From Lobosporangium transversale (Eukaryota; Mortierellomycota; Mortierellomycetes; Mortierellales; Mortierellaceae), in assembly GCF_002105155.1 (NCBI RefSeq), contig NW_019029036.1, positions 62,001 to 126,000 of the forward strand: a DNA stretch of 64,000 nt. Reading direction: 5' to 3'. The notes beneath the pieces were generated by a model. It was given only the letters and a program-made list of their open reading frames with translations, was not told where the DNA came from and did not search any database. Position numbers and translations under genes: made by a program. Positions 1-13,362 of this stretch are shown piece by piece (positions within the stretch are counted from its first letter, which is position 1; each line of letters opens with the position of its first letter).

Positions 1-875
1 GGGTCATTTCCCTGAACAGCTCTATTGTTGCAGAAACAATTGCCCTTCCCTTTCAAATTGAAACATGCGCAAACAATGTATGCAAACTACTTGTATTGAA
101 GAGCTTTGACGACAGAAGGGAAGTAATAAGAAAGCAAAATGTGTATAAGGGATTGTGGAATAGTCGAATGAGAAAGGAAAAAGAAAAGATAATGATCTGA
201 TTCATTGATGATAATGATAATGTGGATGGGGAGGTGACGACGATAATGATAGCGATAGAGATGGGAGTGGAGATGGAGATGGAAATAGAGATATAGTTGG
301 ATGGTTGTGGCTGTAATGGCGATGAAAGGGTTCCTCTCTGTTGAAGATGAACTGGAAAAAAATCTTGCTTACCAGGTTGCTGGTTGTTGGACAACTGTGT
401 CAGTGAAGAACGGAGAGAAGATTGATGTTGCAAATAAAAAAAAATAGTGAGGATGATGACGGGGAGTAAGAATCTCTGTCAAATGTCTCACTGTGAGATT
501 GGATTGGTGTTTGAGTTGGTAATGGCGTGTGTAAATGTATAAATATATAAATGTGTATGGTGTATGTGTGTATGTATGGGGAAAGGACACGGCGGATGAA
601 ATTGAAGAATGGTTAAAAACAAAAACAAAAGAGAATGAAAAAGAGAAAAAGAAAGAAAGACCCAGTGACAAAGACTTCAAGAAAGGTCAAAGATGTGAAC
701 AATAGAGAGTAGAAGAAAGGAAAAGAAGGAAAAGAAGGGAAAAATGGGGGAGCAAAAAAGAAATCTGCGATGGCTTTGACGGTTTTAAATGAGCGCAATT
801 CTCTCCACCCTTTCTCTTACTCCGACCGTTTTTTTGTTTTTAATATTTTTTATTTTATTTTATTTTTTATTTTCC

Positions 876-915
876 CTTGCCTTGCCTTGCCTTGCCTTGC
901 CTTGCCTTGCCTTGC
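876..915. repeat. (CTTGC)8 microsatellite
   Basis: Eight uninterrupted copies of the pentamer CTTGC follow a T-rich stretch. It is not part of a recognisable gene. Confidence 0.9.
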
Positions 916-1562
916 GTGCAAAATGAAAGAGGACTTCTTGGTTTGCTTCAAATGTTGTTGCAGGGAAAAAAAAAATAAAAGTGGGCCCAAGTTGTCATCA
1001 TCAAGGTTAACACTTGAAGGGTTGTTTAAGAAGAAAGAAGATAGGAAAATGACTAAACAACAATTCATCCGTCCATAAAACATTTAGTCATACAGAGAAA
1101 TGAATCGTTTGAATACATTTTCAATCAAACAGTGCACCTGCATCGCATGGTGTAGGGCGTGGAGGTAAGGGTGTCTAGTGTCTAGCCTTGCAGAAAAAAA
1201 AAAAAAAAAAAAAAAGGGATTCGAGCCTTGGTTATACAACAACTTTACTGTACAGCAAGACGAGAAACAAACAAGCAAAGACAAAAAAGAGACAAAACAA
1301 ATAAACAACTGTTTGCCCTGCTCTTCGCTCTTTTTTGCTCTTCATACTCTACCCTGTTTGTCCCTTTCTGCACCCTTCTCCATTCCATTTTATGCCTGTT
1401 TGTATATTTGAATATGAACAAATGAATGAATACAATAATGTATGCTTTTTATTTATTTGAATACAAATATATAACATCTATACACATCAATCACGTATTA
1501 TATTCAAATATATATACTGTCAAACGCTAAACCGGTTATCTTGCTAAGAGCATTAGGGTGCT

Positions 1563-1566
<4 letters not shown>

Positions 1567-1598
<32 letters not shown>
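1567..1598. repeat. T32 homopolymer
   Basis: An uninterrupted run of about 32 T. It is among the longest of dozens of A or T runs in the window. Confidence 0.9.
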
Positions 1599-1603
<5 letters not shown>

Positions 1604-2296
1604 CCCAAGAGAGCAACTATAACTGTAAATGTGCTTTGGAGAGAAAGGACAATAGGCTTAGGATTTCATAGTCAACTCACTTTGCTCATTCCTGTCCCAT
1701 GTCGTGCAATAATGAACATTCATCTTTGATTGACGATCCCTCCCCTCTCTCTATCTGACTAAATTCAAATAAATAAAATAAAATAAAAAAAGCCCAACGA
1801 GAATGGATGAAATTTATCCACGCGCCTTAAACCTTCATTCGTCCATTGTCCTTTCATCATCCATATCAAAAGCCATATTCATCGTTTTACTGTTCCCATA
1901 CTCTAACAATGTATATACATTTATACATATCATATTCGTTGTACCTGTGGAAGGTCTTTCCTCTTTGTCCTCATCTATATCCTATACTACTTTATTATTT
2001 ATTATCTCTTATTCTGTCTTTCTCCCACATTCCATTCGTATATGGATTCTATATATGATTGCTAAATGTCATGACCAAGATTACCAAGAAAAACACCGAA
2101 ACAAATTCCTTGATCAAGCGAACGAGTTTAGACCTTTAAATTATTTTTTTTTTTGCTCACGCCATCATGCTTTTTACGCTTTGGCCGTAAATATAAAATG
2201 TTGTTTTGTTCCATATAGTGGGTCCTATAGTGCCTAGAGTAAAATCTGTAGATTACCTCAGAGATAAAATATCTCCATTTGGCTATTTCTTTTTGA

Positions 2297-2300
<4 letters not shown>

Positions 2301-2327
<27 letters not shown>

Positions 2328-2350
2328 ATTTTTTTATCCTACTTCATTTG

Positions 2351-2378
<28 letters not shown>
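2301..2378. repeat. Paired T27 and A28 tracts
   Basis: A run of 27 T is followed, after about 23 bases of mixed sequence, by a run of 28 A. The two arms are complementary and could form a hairpin. Confidence 0.9.
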
Positions 2379-2382
<4 letters not shown>

Positions 2383-2565
2383 CGATCATTATTTTTCCAT
2401 GGCCCGAAAGATAAATATTAATGTGTAATACCATATCAAATGTATTGTATATTTATATAAAATATAATTGTATATAAACAATTGGGTTTTTTGCTTTGCA
2501 AGAGTTGTATAGAAGTGAGTTGGAGGTTGAGAATGACGATGGCATTGGCATATATACATTTATAC

Positions 2566-2568
<3 letters not shown>

Positions 2569-2599
<31 letters not shown>
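2569..2599. repeat. (TC)n microsatellite
   Basis: About 15 uninterrupted TC dinucleotides, flanked by TA-rich sequence. Confidence 0.9.
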
Positions 2600-2601
<2 letters not shown>

Positions 2602-4713
2602 ATCTCTTGCTCACGCTTACTTTTACATGAGTTCTGATATGTATAAATATATATATATATATATATTATGTATTGAGTATAAACATATATATATATATAC
2701 ACATATGCAAGTGCTATGACTTCAATAACGTGCCTTGGTGTCGTGTGATGAATGGTCCGGATTTTCATTACGCCCTGGACAAGAAGCATTGCAAATCTTT
2801 TTTATTTTTTTTATTTTTTTTATTTTTTTTTACAGGAACATCTAAAAAAACCCCAGGCTACTGCAAAAGCAAGGGTCTAAATGTTATAGTCTATTGACTC
2901 TCTCACCATTTATGCAAAAAGGGTTTTTCATTAAAGAGGAATTAAAAATATTCACATGCACCTACAATGCCGTAAGTTTTTTTTTTTTTTTATATATATA
3001 ATTTATATATTTATATATTTCTCTACCATGCCTCTTAGCTTACGCATTGGTTTAAAAAAAAAATGTAAAAATAACAGTTTATGACAACAGTGTACATTTA
3101 GGGCGTCTACAGCGTTGCAAAAGGGATCAATGTCTTTTTTTTTTTTTTTTTTTTTTTTTGTTACTTATTCCACTAATTATGCTGTATACTATTCATACAA
3201 TGTATATACTGTATATATATATATAAATACATCTTCCTCCTTTGCATGTGCGTAACTGCATAAACGCATCATATTCGCGTCCGAACCCTCCGCATTGAGT
3301 ACATGTATATCTGAGTATATATATACAAATGTGTGTGTTCCATTAAAAAAAAAGATACTTCTAAGAATCTTGCCACAATTCGGATTTGTGTAATTCCAGA
3401 GAATAGGAATAGGACCCCTTCCTTTCCGTTCGTTACATGTTACATATATATATATTGAGCACATCGCATTTGTTATCCGATGTCCGATGTCTGATGTATA
3501 TTTATGTATATATATAATATATATATTATACATATATATATATATATATACATATATACATTGCATTGGTAGATTTATATATATATTTATATCCATTAAA
3601 CATCTCATATAAATATATACATGTGTAATTCAAATAATAGGGGATACGTTATGAAGAATTTCACTGAATGGATCGTTGGCCCAAGACCCCAAGGTTACGC
3701 TGATTTTGGCATGGCATGGCACCGCATGGCTCTCATTCCCTCCTATCCTTCTCTCTCTCTCACTCTCTTGATTCATCATTTAGTCCGACAAGAAGTATGT
3801 ACTGCATAATCCCATTTCCAGCCTAACGTCTGCACGTTTTGTCTACGCATTAACTGTCGGAAGATGAAGCGTCCAGATAAAAAGGGGGAAAAAAAAAAAA
3901 AAAAAAAAAAAGGCTGTTGGACTATGCCCCTTTTGTTTGGCTCTTTTATTTTTTTTTTTTTTTCCCTAGCTTCATAAAACCGTGTGAATATGCTCAGTTT
4001 GTTTTGATAAAGATGAATCCCCGAAGGTAGAAGGTATGCAGATTAGAGACAAGACATTAATGAAAGGAAATAAAATAATAATGATGATGATAATGATAAT
4101 AATAATAACAATAATAATAAATAATAAAATGGAAAGCGAAGAATCGTGTTGATATGTGTTAATGCATGTGTGCATGTGAGAGTCGCGTTCATGTTCTATT
4201 ACGGAATAGGAGGGAAAATAATAAGAATGCGGTATATATATACGTTGGTAGGTAGGTAGGTAGGGTAGGTAGGTATGGAGGTCTTTTTTATGCTAAACGT
4301 TTGACCGAAAGAAAAATACGAAATGCATTGATATATACCGGCACTAATCAACTTTCTTTTCTATTCTTTCATCAAGAGCTTTTGCCTCTTTCTTTCTTTT
4401 CTTTCCATTGTTTTTTTTTTTTTTCTTTTCTTTTCTTTTTTTCTTTCTTTCTTTTCCTCCTTATTTGCTTTGGCTTAATTGGCTCTTCTGTATTCTCTCC
4501 GCTTTGCTTACATGTGCAACTTGTTCATGAGCAGAGTGAAGTTCAAGTTGAATGTATACTTTACTTTGTACCTAGTGAAAATATCGTAATATTGAAATAG
4601 CCTCTTCCCGTTTGGGCAGTAAAGAGATGAAAGGGGGGAGGGGGGAGAGGAAAGGCTAACGCGTAATAATTCACACGAACGAGAAGATGATAGATTATTA
4701 GTATATATTACTG

Positions 4714-4790
4714 TTACTATTACTATTACTATTACTATTACTATTACTATTACTATTACTATTACTATTACTATTACTATTACTATTACT
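4714..4790. repeat. (TTACTA)n hexamer array
   Basis: About 12.8 copies of the hexamer TTACTA, nearly perfect over 77 bases. It is read through as a Val-Ile repeat on the minus strand, but nothing supports a gene. Confidence 0.9.
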
Positions 4791-5110
4791 AAAGCAAAGC
4801 TTGTGAATAGGAAAAATAAAAAATAAAAAATAAAAAATAGCATAATTATGATTAAAGTATTGCCCACATTACTTGTCCCCACCCCCTTGCTCCCCCTCCT
4901 TTGGTCCCTTGCTCCTTTGTTCCTTGGTCCCTGACTTAGGGTCCATTAATGCATTATTGTTATTATATGTATACTGTTTTTTTGACTTTTTGCCGTTTTC
5001 TATTTTGATTTGTCGAAATGTTTATCCAATAGATATTCATGAATGGGATTTTTTTTATCCCACGGTCCCAACATGCATTAAAGACATTAAGAAAATGATG
5101 TGTAATACAC

Positions 5111-5188
5111 ATACACATACACATACATATACATATGCATATACATATACATATGCATATACATATACATATGCATATACATATACAT
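5111..5188. repeat. CATATA array with 18-bp higher-order unit
   Basis: A CATATA/CATACA hexamer array in which every third unit carries a G. This makes an 18-bp higher-order unit with G at 5137, 5155 and 5173. The unit shows the array expanded in triplets of hexamers. Confidence 0.85.
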
Positions 5189-5531
5189 TTCTATCTTGTA
5201 CACAAACACTTTATTATATGTATACAAATATATATTATTGTATATAATATTTATTGATTTTTTCTAGTGAAAATGACGAGAAGATATATATGTATCTATA
5301 TATCTATTTATCTATCAATGCCAGAGACTCATGAATGTATTTTATATATATATATTCATAAAAATATATAACACGCTCAAAAGATAAGAACTAGATTGGA
5401 TGTATTTTTTGGCAAGTAAAAAGAATCTAAGCGCCTTGATCAAAGGAAAAGGAAAAAAAATAAAAATAAAAAAAAAATAAAAAAACCAACAACGACAGTA
5501 AGAGTCCTTCCTAGATTCTAACCAATATTTT

Positions 5532-5555
5532 GTTGTTGTTGTTGTTGTTGTTGTT
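5532..5555. repeat. (GTT)8 microsatellite
   Basis: Eight GTT triplets followed by TTTTG-type repeats. There is no coding context. Confidence 0.9.
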
Positions 5556-5985
5556 TTTTGTTTTGTTTTGTTTTTTTTTTCTTTTTTCTTTATACTAAAT
5601 ATCATATGATTGCTCCTCAATGCTTTAATGTCTCAACTTGTTTTCAAAAGACCAAAGTCCTAATAATCAATCCTTCCAAATACACAGCTAAAAAGTAAAG
5701 TGAGAAAAAGAAGACTTGATTGTATATATCTCGAAGGGGAAATACAAAAGATAGGGAAAGATATAGATAAAAGAAAAAAAGAAAAGGAAAAGGAAAAGGA
5801 AAAGGAAAAAAAACAGACAACGGTGATAGGTGATGATGATGCGTTGGACGAACTTTTTTTTTTTTTTTTTTTTTTTTTTTCTCTCTGGGCATCCTCGCTT
5901 GATCACTCTAGAATAGTAAAAGAAGTCAGATTGTGTATCCCTTGATCAGTTTAAGGAGCTGTCTGTGTCATTTGTGTCCTCGCAT

Positions 5986-6016
<31 letters not shown>

Positions 6017-6700
6017 CCCAGGAACAACCGTTATCATTTTAGTTTGTGTACGCGTAAATACGATTTTGGGGGGAGGAGGGGGGGGGATAATTAATGCACG
6101 TGCAGTGCGGAAGGCGCATAATGCGGCCAGGGCAGAAAATATTTACATATCTTTCTGTGTCCAAGATGTGCCAGACGGGTACTCGTCAAGGAGGCAAAAA
6201 AAAAAAAAAAAAAAAAAAAATTATCCACAGAAGCCCTGACCAACAATGCATAAATGTTGACGAAATCCTTGTTCCTCCTTCTCCACTTGTGTGATGTATC
6301 AGAAAAGGAAAGAGAAAAGAGAAAATAGAAAAGAGAAAAGAGAAAGGAGAGAGGAGAAAGGAGAAAGAAAGGCAAGGCAGAGAGAGAGAGTGTGTGTGTA
6401 TATGTTTATGTGTATATGCCGCGAACGTGAAATTGAGACAAAGGCCATAAAGTATATATAAATGTAAGCATTTGTCAAAAGAAAAAATATCGGATAGACA
6501 TTCCGGCATTGCAATGCAAAGTTAAAGTTAATTATTGTTGGACAACAATACGTTCGATGCAAAGCAAACTCGCAATCTCATTCACTCCTTTTTGTTATTG
6601 TTTTTTTTTTTTAATAATTAATACATATTCTTATTGAATATATATATATTATATACATGTATAAACATTTATTTGTGATTGAGAGCCAAATATAAAGAAA

Positions 6701-6734
<34 letters not shown>

Positions 6735-7107
6735 AAAAGGAAAAGCAGAAGGCACATCGATGGAGAGGATAGGAAAAGGATAGAGTTTCATTTCTCACTT
6801 TTTTTTTTTCATTTTTTATTTTGTTAGTAAATATTATTTGTAATGTAATGCCAACGTTCGTATGTGGATGGTGAGGCGGAGGAAATATATATACACAAAT
6901 GCATATGTATATGTATATACAAGACGTATGCAAATGTGAAAGCAATTGGTCCTTCTAGTTCTCTTCTATCCCATTTATTCTCTCGAAACCATAGTTTTCG
7001 CCTTTTGCTTTACCCCATTGTTTTTTTTTTTTTTTTTTTTTTTTTTAGTTCTCAAGCTTGAGTACATTAAGCCCTGTCTCGATTGTAACCATGAAAGCCA
7101 TGCCAAT

Positions 7108-7137
7108 TGATCATGATCATGATCATGATCATGATCA
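7108..7137. repeat. (TGATCA)5 palindromic hexamer array
   Basis: Five tandem copies of the self-complementary hexamer TGATCA. The entire array is its own reverse complement and could extrude as a cruciform. It is followed by ATTATC repeats. Confidence 0.9.
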
Positions 7138-7968
7138 TTATCATTATCATTATAATATGAATAAATATAAATATTTTGTATATATATATATATATTTATA
7201 TATATACAATAAGGATCTGTACGCATAAACAACAGCTTTATTAAAGCATCAAGTGAAACTTAACTAAACTAAACTAAAATAAAATAAAATAAAGTAGTAA
7301 CGAGATAATGATCTTGTAATTCGATAATAGAAACAAAAAAAAAAAGTCAAGTAGAGCCAGGGCAAAAGTGTATATTGTGTGAGAAAGGAAGAGACAGAGA
7401 GAATGAAAGAATAAGAGGAGGATAGAGAGATATAGATCTATGAGAGATAATTCTTTGGGCTCCGCTCGACCTTGCATCGTGACAGGGCCTTTTTTTTTTC
7501 TGAATGACGTGCCTGACATCTAAACCATGAGAGTCATAAGATTTCCCCTTCCTTCATGACATTTATAATATATATATACATGTATATATATCTATACCAT
7601 GATTCATCTATACGACCATGCAGAACTCTCGTAAACAGACTGACCAGCCTTCCTGGACTGAGTTGAAATTTTTTTTTTTTTTTAAAAAAAAAAAAGGCGT
7701 CTGGACCATTGCGCGTTTCTGCTATTGTTTTTTGTTTATTCAGCATCAATGATTTGGAACAGCCACAGTACACAACTATACATTTGTATATTACGGAACT
7801 ATTTTACAGTAGGAAATACTTTATATGTATCATAATAATATATATATACATTTATACAAATCAACATTGGTTTATAGATTTACCTCGCGTCAAATCCAAA
7901 AAGATAAATGGTACATTTAGAAAATATAATAAAGACTTTAGGAATGTTCGTTCCACCATTCCACCATA

Positions 7969-7971
<3 letters not shown>

Positions 7972-8020
<49 letters not shown>
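7972..8020. repeat. T29-A20 bipartite tract
   Basis: Twenty-nine T are followed directly by twenty A, with no spacer. Similar bipartite tracts lie at 29448-29495, 43678-43717 and 62789-62825. Confidence 0.9.
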
Positions 8021-11000
8021 CCAGCTCGTTAATCGTTGTTCATGCTCAAAGGCAACTACCAAAAAAAAATAAAATAAAAAATAAAAGAAAAGAATCAGGG
8101 CCCAGAAATGGACACAAACACTGAGTTGCGATTTGGTTTTTGATTTTGTGTACACTTTACGTGGGGAGTGTTTGTGGTGTATAGAGTAGAGACTATGTGG
8201 AGTGGAGCCTTGTTGATAAAAAAGTATACAGATTTATATCCTCACAGCCATGTTTATAATTTTATATATTATATCCATCGGCTCTCGTCTTTCTTGTCAA
8301 GATGAACATCCACATATTGCATTAAGCATTAGTCAGTCCCTTATTCTGACTGCATGTTTGTATACAAATGTATACATTTCTCTGTCCTTGAGAGATAGAA
8401 AAACTCGGAAATGATAAAAGAAAGAAAGAAGGAAAAAGAAAAGAAAAGAAAAACTTATTGTATATATATATACATGTATATAAAATGAACATGTTCTACA
8501 TGTATACATTTCTGTATTCTTTAATATTGAGATATATATCTATACAAACATACAGTTTTAATAAGTAAGAGTTTGTGCGTGTTTGTTGATGATTGTGTAC
8601 ATGTGCATGTCTCCCATGTTACAGCTCTACAGCTTCCGAATATTATTGATAAAAAAAAAAAAAATATGGTCATGAACGTTTCCCATAACTTTTTTGTGTA
8701 GATTCAAAACAGCTTTCTTGTGTTTATTGATGATTGTTTATATATATATATATATATATACATATATACAAAAAGGATTTGGACAACCTATGATGATTGT
8801 CCTCCTGACAGCTGACCGATCCAATATTTTACTTGAGCGTGGAAAGCCTTGGATCAAATGCAATGGTTGTTCATCCATCTTGTCCTTTTCTGTCCATGTT
8901 GTTGTTATTGTTGTTGTTTAGATTGATCATAGGCTGTTGTTATTGTTGTCCCCTGTGTGGTTCAAGATATAAACGTTACCCATGGACAAGTAAAAAAAAA
9001 AAGAAAAAAGAAAAAATAAATCATTTTCGCACCATAAATCGCGCAAATGTAAAATTTTTTTGATCATTTGAAAAACATTAATCGGGCCAGACCTTCATTT
9101 TCTCTCTTTCTCTCTCTCTCCCTCTCTCTTTTCTCTTCTCTCTTCTCTCTTCTCTCTTCTTTTTTTTTTTCTTTCTTTCTTTGTCATTTGTTTATGAGGA
9201 AACAGAAAAAAAAAAAAAAAAAAAAAAAAAAAGGGTGATTGATGTGTAAACACCTTAAATGGTGACAGGGCCAAGCATTAATTATACACAAAACTACGCC
9301 TAACAACAACAGCAGCAGCAATCAATTGGACTACATACGTTTATTGATTTGTTATATATATTGAATCATTGAGTATGAGCAATTCTAATCTTTCTTTCAT
9401 TTACATATTCAGAGCAAAAATGAAGCAAAGACATTCTGTTGTATACATACTTTTGAAAGAGAAAAAAAAAAGTGTGGACCTCCATGGTTAGCTATATCGA
9501 TAGTGTTCAGTAAAAAAAAAATAAAAAAAAACTTTTATTGGCAAGCAAAGAAAAGAGAAAGAAAAGAGAACAAAAGTGCCCTCCAATTGATCCGAGATGA
9601 TCTGCCCCCCGGTCTGTTGTTGCTGTTTGTTGCTGTTTGTTGCTGTTTGTTGTTGCTTGTCATTGGTGTTATGATCATGTCACGTTGTAATTAAAGTGAA
9701 CATCGTGTCGAGATCGAAGGATCGGATTAATAGCATGGCCATACCTATAGTTTTCTCGATTTTTATTTTTTTTTATTTTTTATATATTTATCCTTCGATT
9801 AATTCTATGCCGCACAACTTTTTACTTGACTTGAAGAATAAAAGTGATTGCAGAATGGGCTTTTGTTAATTGTTTATATATATATATCTACATCTATACT
9901 GTTAATACATTCGTATATTATATATACAAAGGCTGTTGTTTGTGTGTATATAATACAGGTTAATATTTATATTAAGGTCATCCCCACGTGAGACGAAGAG
10001 GAAGAGGAAGATGAATGATTAATGCGGGGAAAAGATTATGAAGCGCGCATCGCATGGCGCTTTTTTTTTTTTTTTTTTTTTTTTTTTTTCTCTTTTTTTT
10101 TTGCGAGCAGGCAAGGCGGGGGCGTAAAAATATTTATATAAATATAATAATAAATGCGTTTGCGAGTTGCGAGGATCCAAGTTTTGCGAACTTGGGCGCA
10201 GCTTTCTTCCGTTGTCCAATAGTTTTGCCCCAATGAGGTTTACCTCATCCAATTGTTTATTTTCATTCTCCAATGAATAAAGGGTTATACATTTGCAGTA
10301 CATGTACTGTACAGTAATTTGGATAGATGGTTGTCCCTCTTTTCTTTTTTTTTTTCTTTTTCTTTTTCTTTTTGCGCAGCTATTTTTGCTTTGCATTGAC
10401 AACATTCTAGTTGTCCACATGATCTGGATTGATGCAATAACAATGATGCAACAAAGATCCTATAGATGGCTGTAAAGGCGCCAAACGATAGACACTATCG
10501 CTATTGGGCTTCTTCATCAGCATCTTAACTTGAACGTTTATATGATCCCTATGGATTAAATCTCTCTTCTTCTCCCTGCGCCTCTTCCTTCCAGAGGACA
10601 AAAAAGAGTTTTGATGAAATGTTGTATCTTGGAACAGAGTATGAGGGAAAAAAAAAAAAAAAAAAAAAAGTAATGAATGGCTTTATGATCGGATGGGGCC
10701 TACACTCTTGTCCTTCATTCTTCTAACTACAATGGTGACCAACTTTTTCTTCGCAGTGGACTGTTGAGAAAAAGAGGCCTTAGATCTCATTGGTACAGTC
10801 AGAGTCAGAGTCAGAGTTAGAGCCAAAGTCATGGTCATGGTCATAGTCATAACCGTTACTATTGTCACTAGCATTCTTCATTTTTCTCTTTTGTTTGTTC
10901 AAATGAGGCCATAAAACATATCAATATTATAGCAATCCCTTTTTTTTTTTTTTTTTTTTTTTTTTTCCTTTCTTTTCGCATGAATGGTAAATATCTGTGT

Positions 11001-11108
11001 TGTCCCATCTTCATTACATCCATTTTAGCGCTCTAGTCTACAATGAGAGGATAAAAAAAAAAAAAAAAAAAAAAAAATGTTGAAATGAAAATGAAAAGAA
11101 AACCTTCC

Positions 11109-13325
11109 TTACAAACCAAAGCCGAAGCCTTCAGAGTCAAGTTGTGCCAGGTTGAGAAGCATGTCCTGATCAAAGAACTTGTTGACAGAGACGTCTTCAC
11201 TCAGACCTTTACGTCTACGTGTCTTGATCATAAAGTCCCTGGCTAAATGCTGAATTGGACTGGGCTCGAGCGGCCGCAGAACAATGCTCTTGTTCAACGG
11301 ATCGCCAGGCACGTTTTGCCAATGGTCAAACATTTGCTGAGCAAAAGCCTGACCCTGCGTGTGTGTACGGAGATCGGTCTCAAAGCCAAATGATTCGATC
11401 ACAGGGATGACTGCATGGACAATGTACAACGGTGATCCTGCTTTGGGAATATCCTTCAAAACATGTCCACGACGACGTGCCAGAACTGTATACACTGCAG
11501 CAACACAGTCCGCAGGCGCCTGCACTTCCACCGTATATACAGGTTCCATCAACCTTGGGCTTGCCATCAAGAACGAAGAGTAGCACACACGACGGGCTGT
11601 AGGGATAATCTGTCCACTTCCTCGATAAATAGGTTCTGTTGCTAGGTCTGCTCCAATGATTCGGAATTTGACGCTTCTGATTGCTGCGTAAAAAAGAATG
11701 GGGAAATATATATATATATAATTAGCGATCACACCTTTTTCTTGAACGCATGAATCGTGCTGATAAAAAAATATAAACACATAAAAAAAAAATAAAAAAA
11801 AAAAAGCTCCGATACATACGTTCATCACACAGGGGCCCTTCTCTTGTTCCCCATTGGAATCCTTGACGAATACTATCCTTGACTTGCTTTAGGCGAGTCT
11901 TATCAACCTCACTTGGCAACGTATCGTCTACCAAGATGTTAGGTCCATTCATATCTGGCCCAAACGCCCAAATGTTGCGTGCCGCCAAAATATCCCAATC
12001 ATAGTTTTGTTGAAAGTAATTTCCAAGTTGACGTGCTGTCCACTCTGTTGATACTTTCAATCCTTCAATATCATCAACAATCTTTTTCTCTAGAGGCTCT
12101 GCAATCATGGTTAATTTGTTCCTGTAAATCAAAATAAAGAAAAAAAAAAAAAAAAAAAGACAATGCAGTTAGAATTCAAAGGACATCATATCATGGCAAT
12201 CTGTGCAACCAGTCGAAAAACGGAAAAAAAAAAAAAAAAAAAAAAACTTACTTCTTGTTGGGTGTCTCAGCAAAGCATTTGAGGCTACTTGTCTCTAGTA
12301 CAGTCTCACAGAATCTGACGACAGGATCGGCTACCTTCAAGTCAATTTCCGAGTACAGCTTACGCAGGTCATGAAGCGCAGAGTCCATATACAGTTCTCC
12401 TGGCGCAAGGATAATGTGTTCTCCACTCTCTTCCACCCTTGTCTGTAAAATCGGATAGGACTTATTGACGTTTCTCAGACCTTCTAACATCTTGGGTAAT
12501 TCGGACGGGTTGACTGGCTCAATGGCAATCTTCATGACTGGCGAGGTCATGAAGCGCAATGGTCTAAAGATAAACAAATCCTCTGTGCGGTCCGCACTTG
12601 TAATGGTTGCTGTCTTGGTAATGGACTGTTCTACTCCTCCCAGCAGAACCCAATTACCAGCTACAACAGATTGGGCTTCAATCCTGTATCGCGACTCAAA
12701 AATTGACACACTCTCTACCGTCTGAACAGTCATGTCTTCATCATCATCGACCGTATACCCCTCTCCAAGAACTCGGACTCGCTGACCCGTGCGCACAGTG
12801 CCGCTCATGACGCGACCAAAGGCCTCAAACCTTTCGCCATCTGCTGAGTTGTAGAGCTTAGTAATGTGAATCATCAATGGTCCATTGGGGTTACATGCCT
12901 TCATAGCGACAGCAGCCTCATCATCCACGGGTCCAGTATAGATGTGCTCAACTTTTTGAGCCGCATTCTCTGCGGGTGATTTGATGTGCTGTGAAATCAT
13001 ATCAACAAACCCAGTTGGTGGTCCAAAGAACTGGTCAAGAACTAGTTTGAGAATTGGCTTCACATCCAATGAATATTGTTTCGGTTTCAGGAAAATGTTT
13101 AAACTCGAAAGTGTTTTTTTGAGGGTTGCTGCATCCTCTGCCACAACCTGACCATAGATCTTAAACAGAGGCTCTAAAATAAAGTGAACAAATGAGCGCT
13201 TTGTAGTTGAATCTGGAGCATTGCGTCCAAACTTCCTTGTCTCTTTGTTGAAGTACACATCGCCCCACAGACGCTTCGCGAATCCGTCTGCATCAACTCC
13301 AGCTGTCAAATTGATATTCGAGAGA

Positions 13326-13362
<37 letters not shown>

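Larger units (their letters stand above)
1..11108. other. Gene-poor, repeat-dense left arm
   Basis: No conserved protein domain is recognisable on either strand over about 11 kb. Open frames here are made of translated homopolymers and microsatellites (poly-F, poly-K, IYIY). The sequence is AT-rich with many A or T runs of 12-32 bases, (TA)n islands and several short tandem arrays listed separately. At the extreme left, minus-strand positions about 45-3 read as a short uninterrupted peptide (AIVSATIELFREMT) after a possible AG acceptor. That may be an internal exon of a gene extending off the window, but it is too short to name. A minus-strand 33-codon frame at about 10783-10881 (Asp/Ser/His repeats) is also present and unsupported. 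The length without genes is unusual beside the dense block that follows. Confidence 0.6.

Noticed and set aside
53..1078. Several 60-126-codon open frames on both strands near the left end
   Set aside because: They translate microsatellites and homopolymers (Ile-Ser repeats, poly-Phe, the CTTGC repeat) and match no family; most lack an ATG start in good context.
1216..1235. GGATTCGAGCC resembling a tRNA B box
   Set aside because: No matching A box, anticodon stem or acceptor stem could be drawn around it; an A-run sits where the body should be.
10783..10881. Minus-strand 33-codon frame with Asp/Ser/His repeats
   Set aside because: A hexamer-repeat DNA stretch explains it, and it has no homologue I know and no neighbouring exon.
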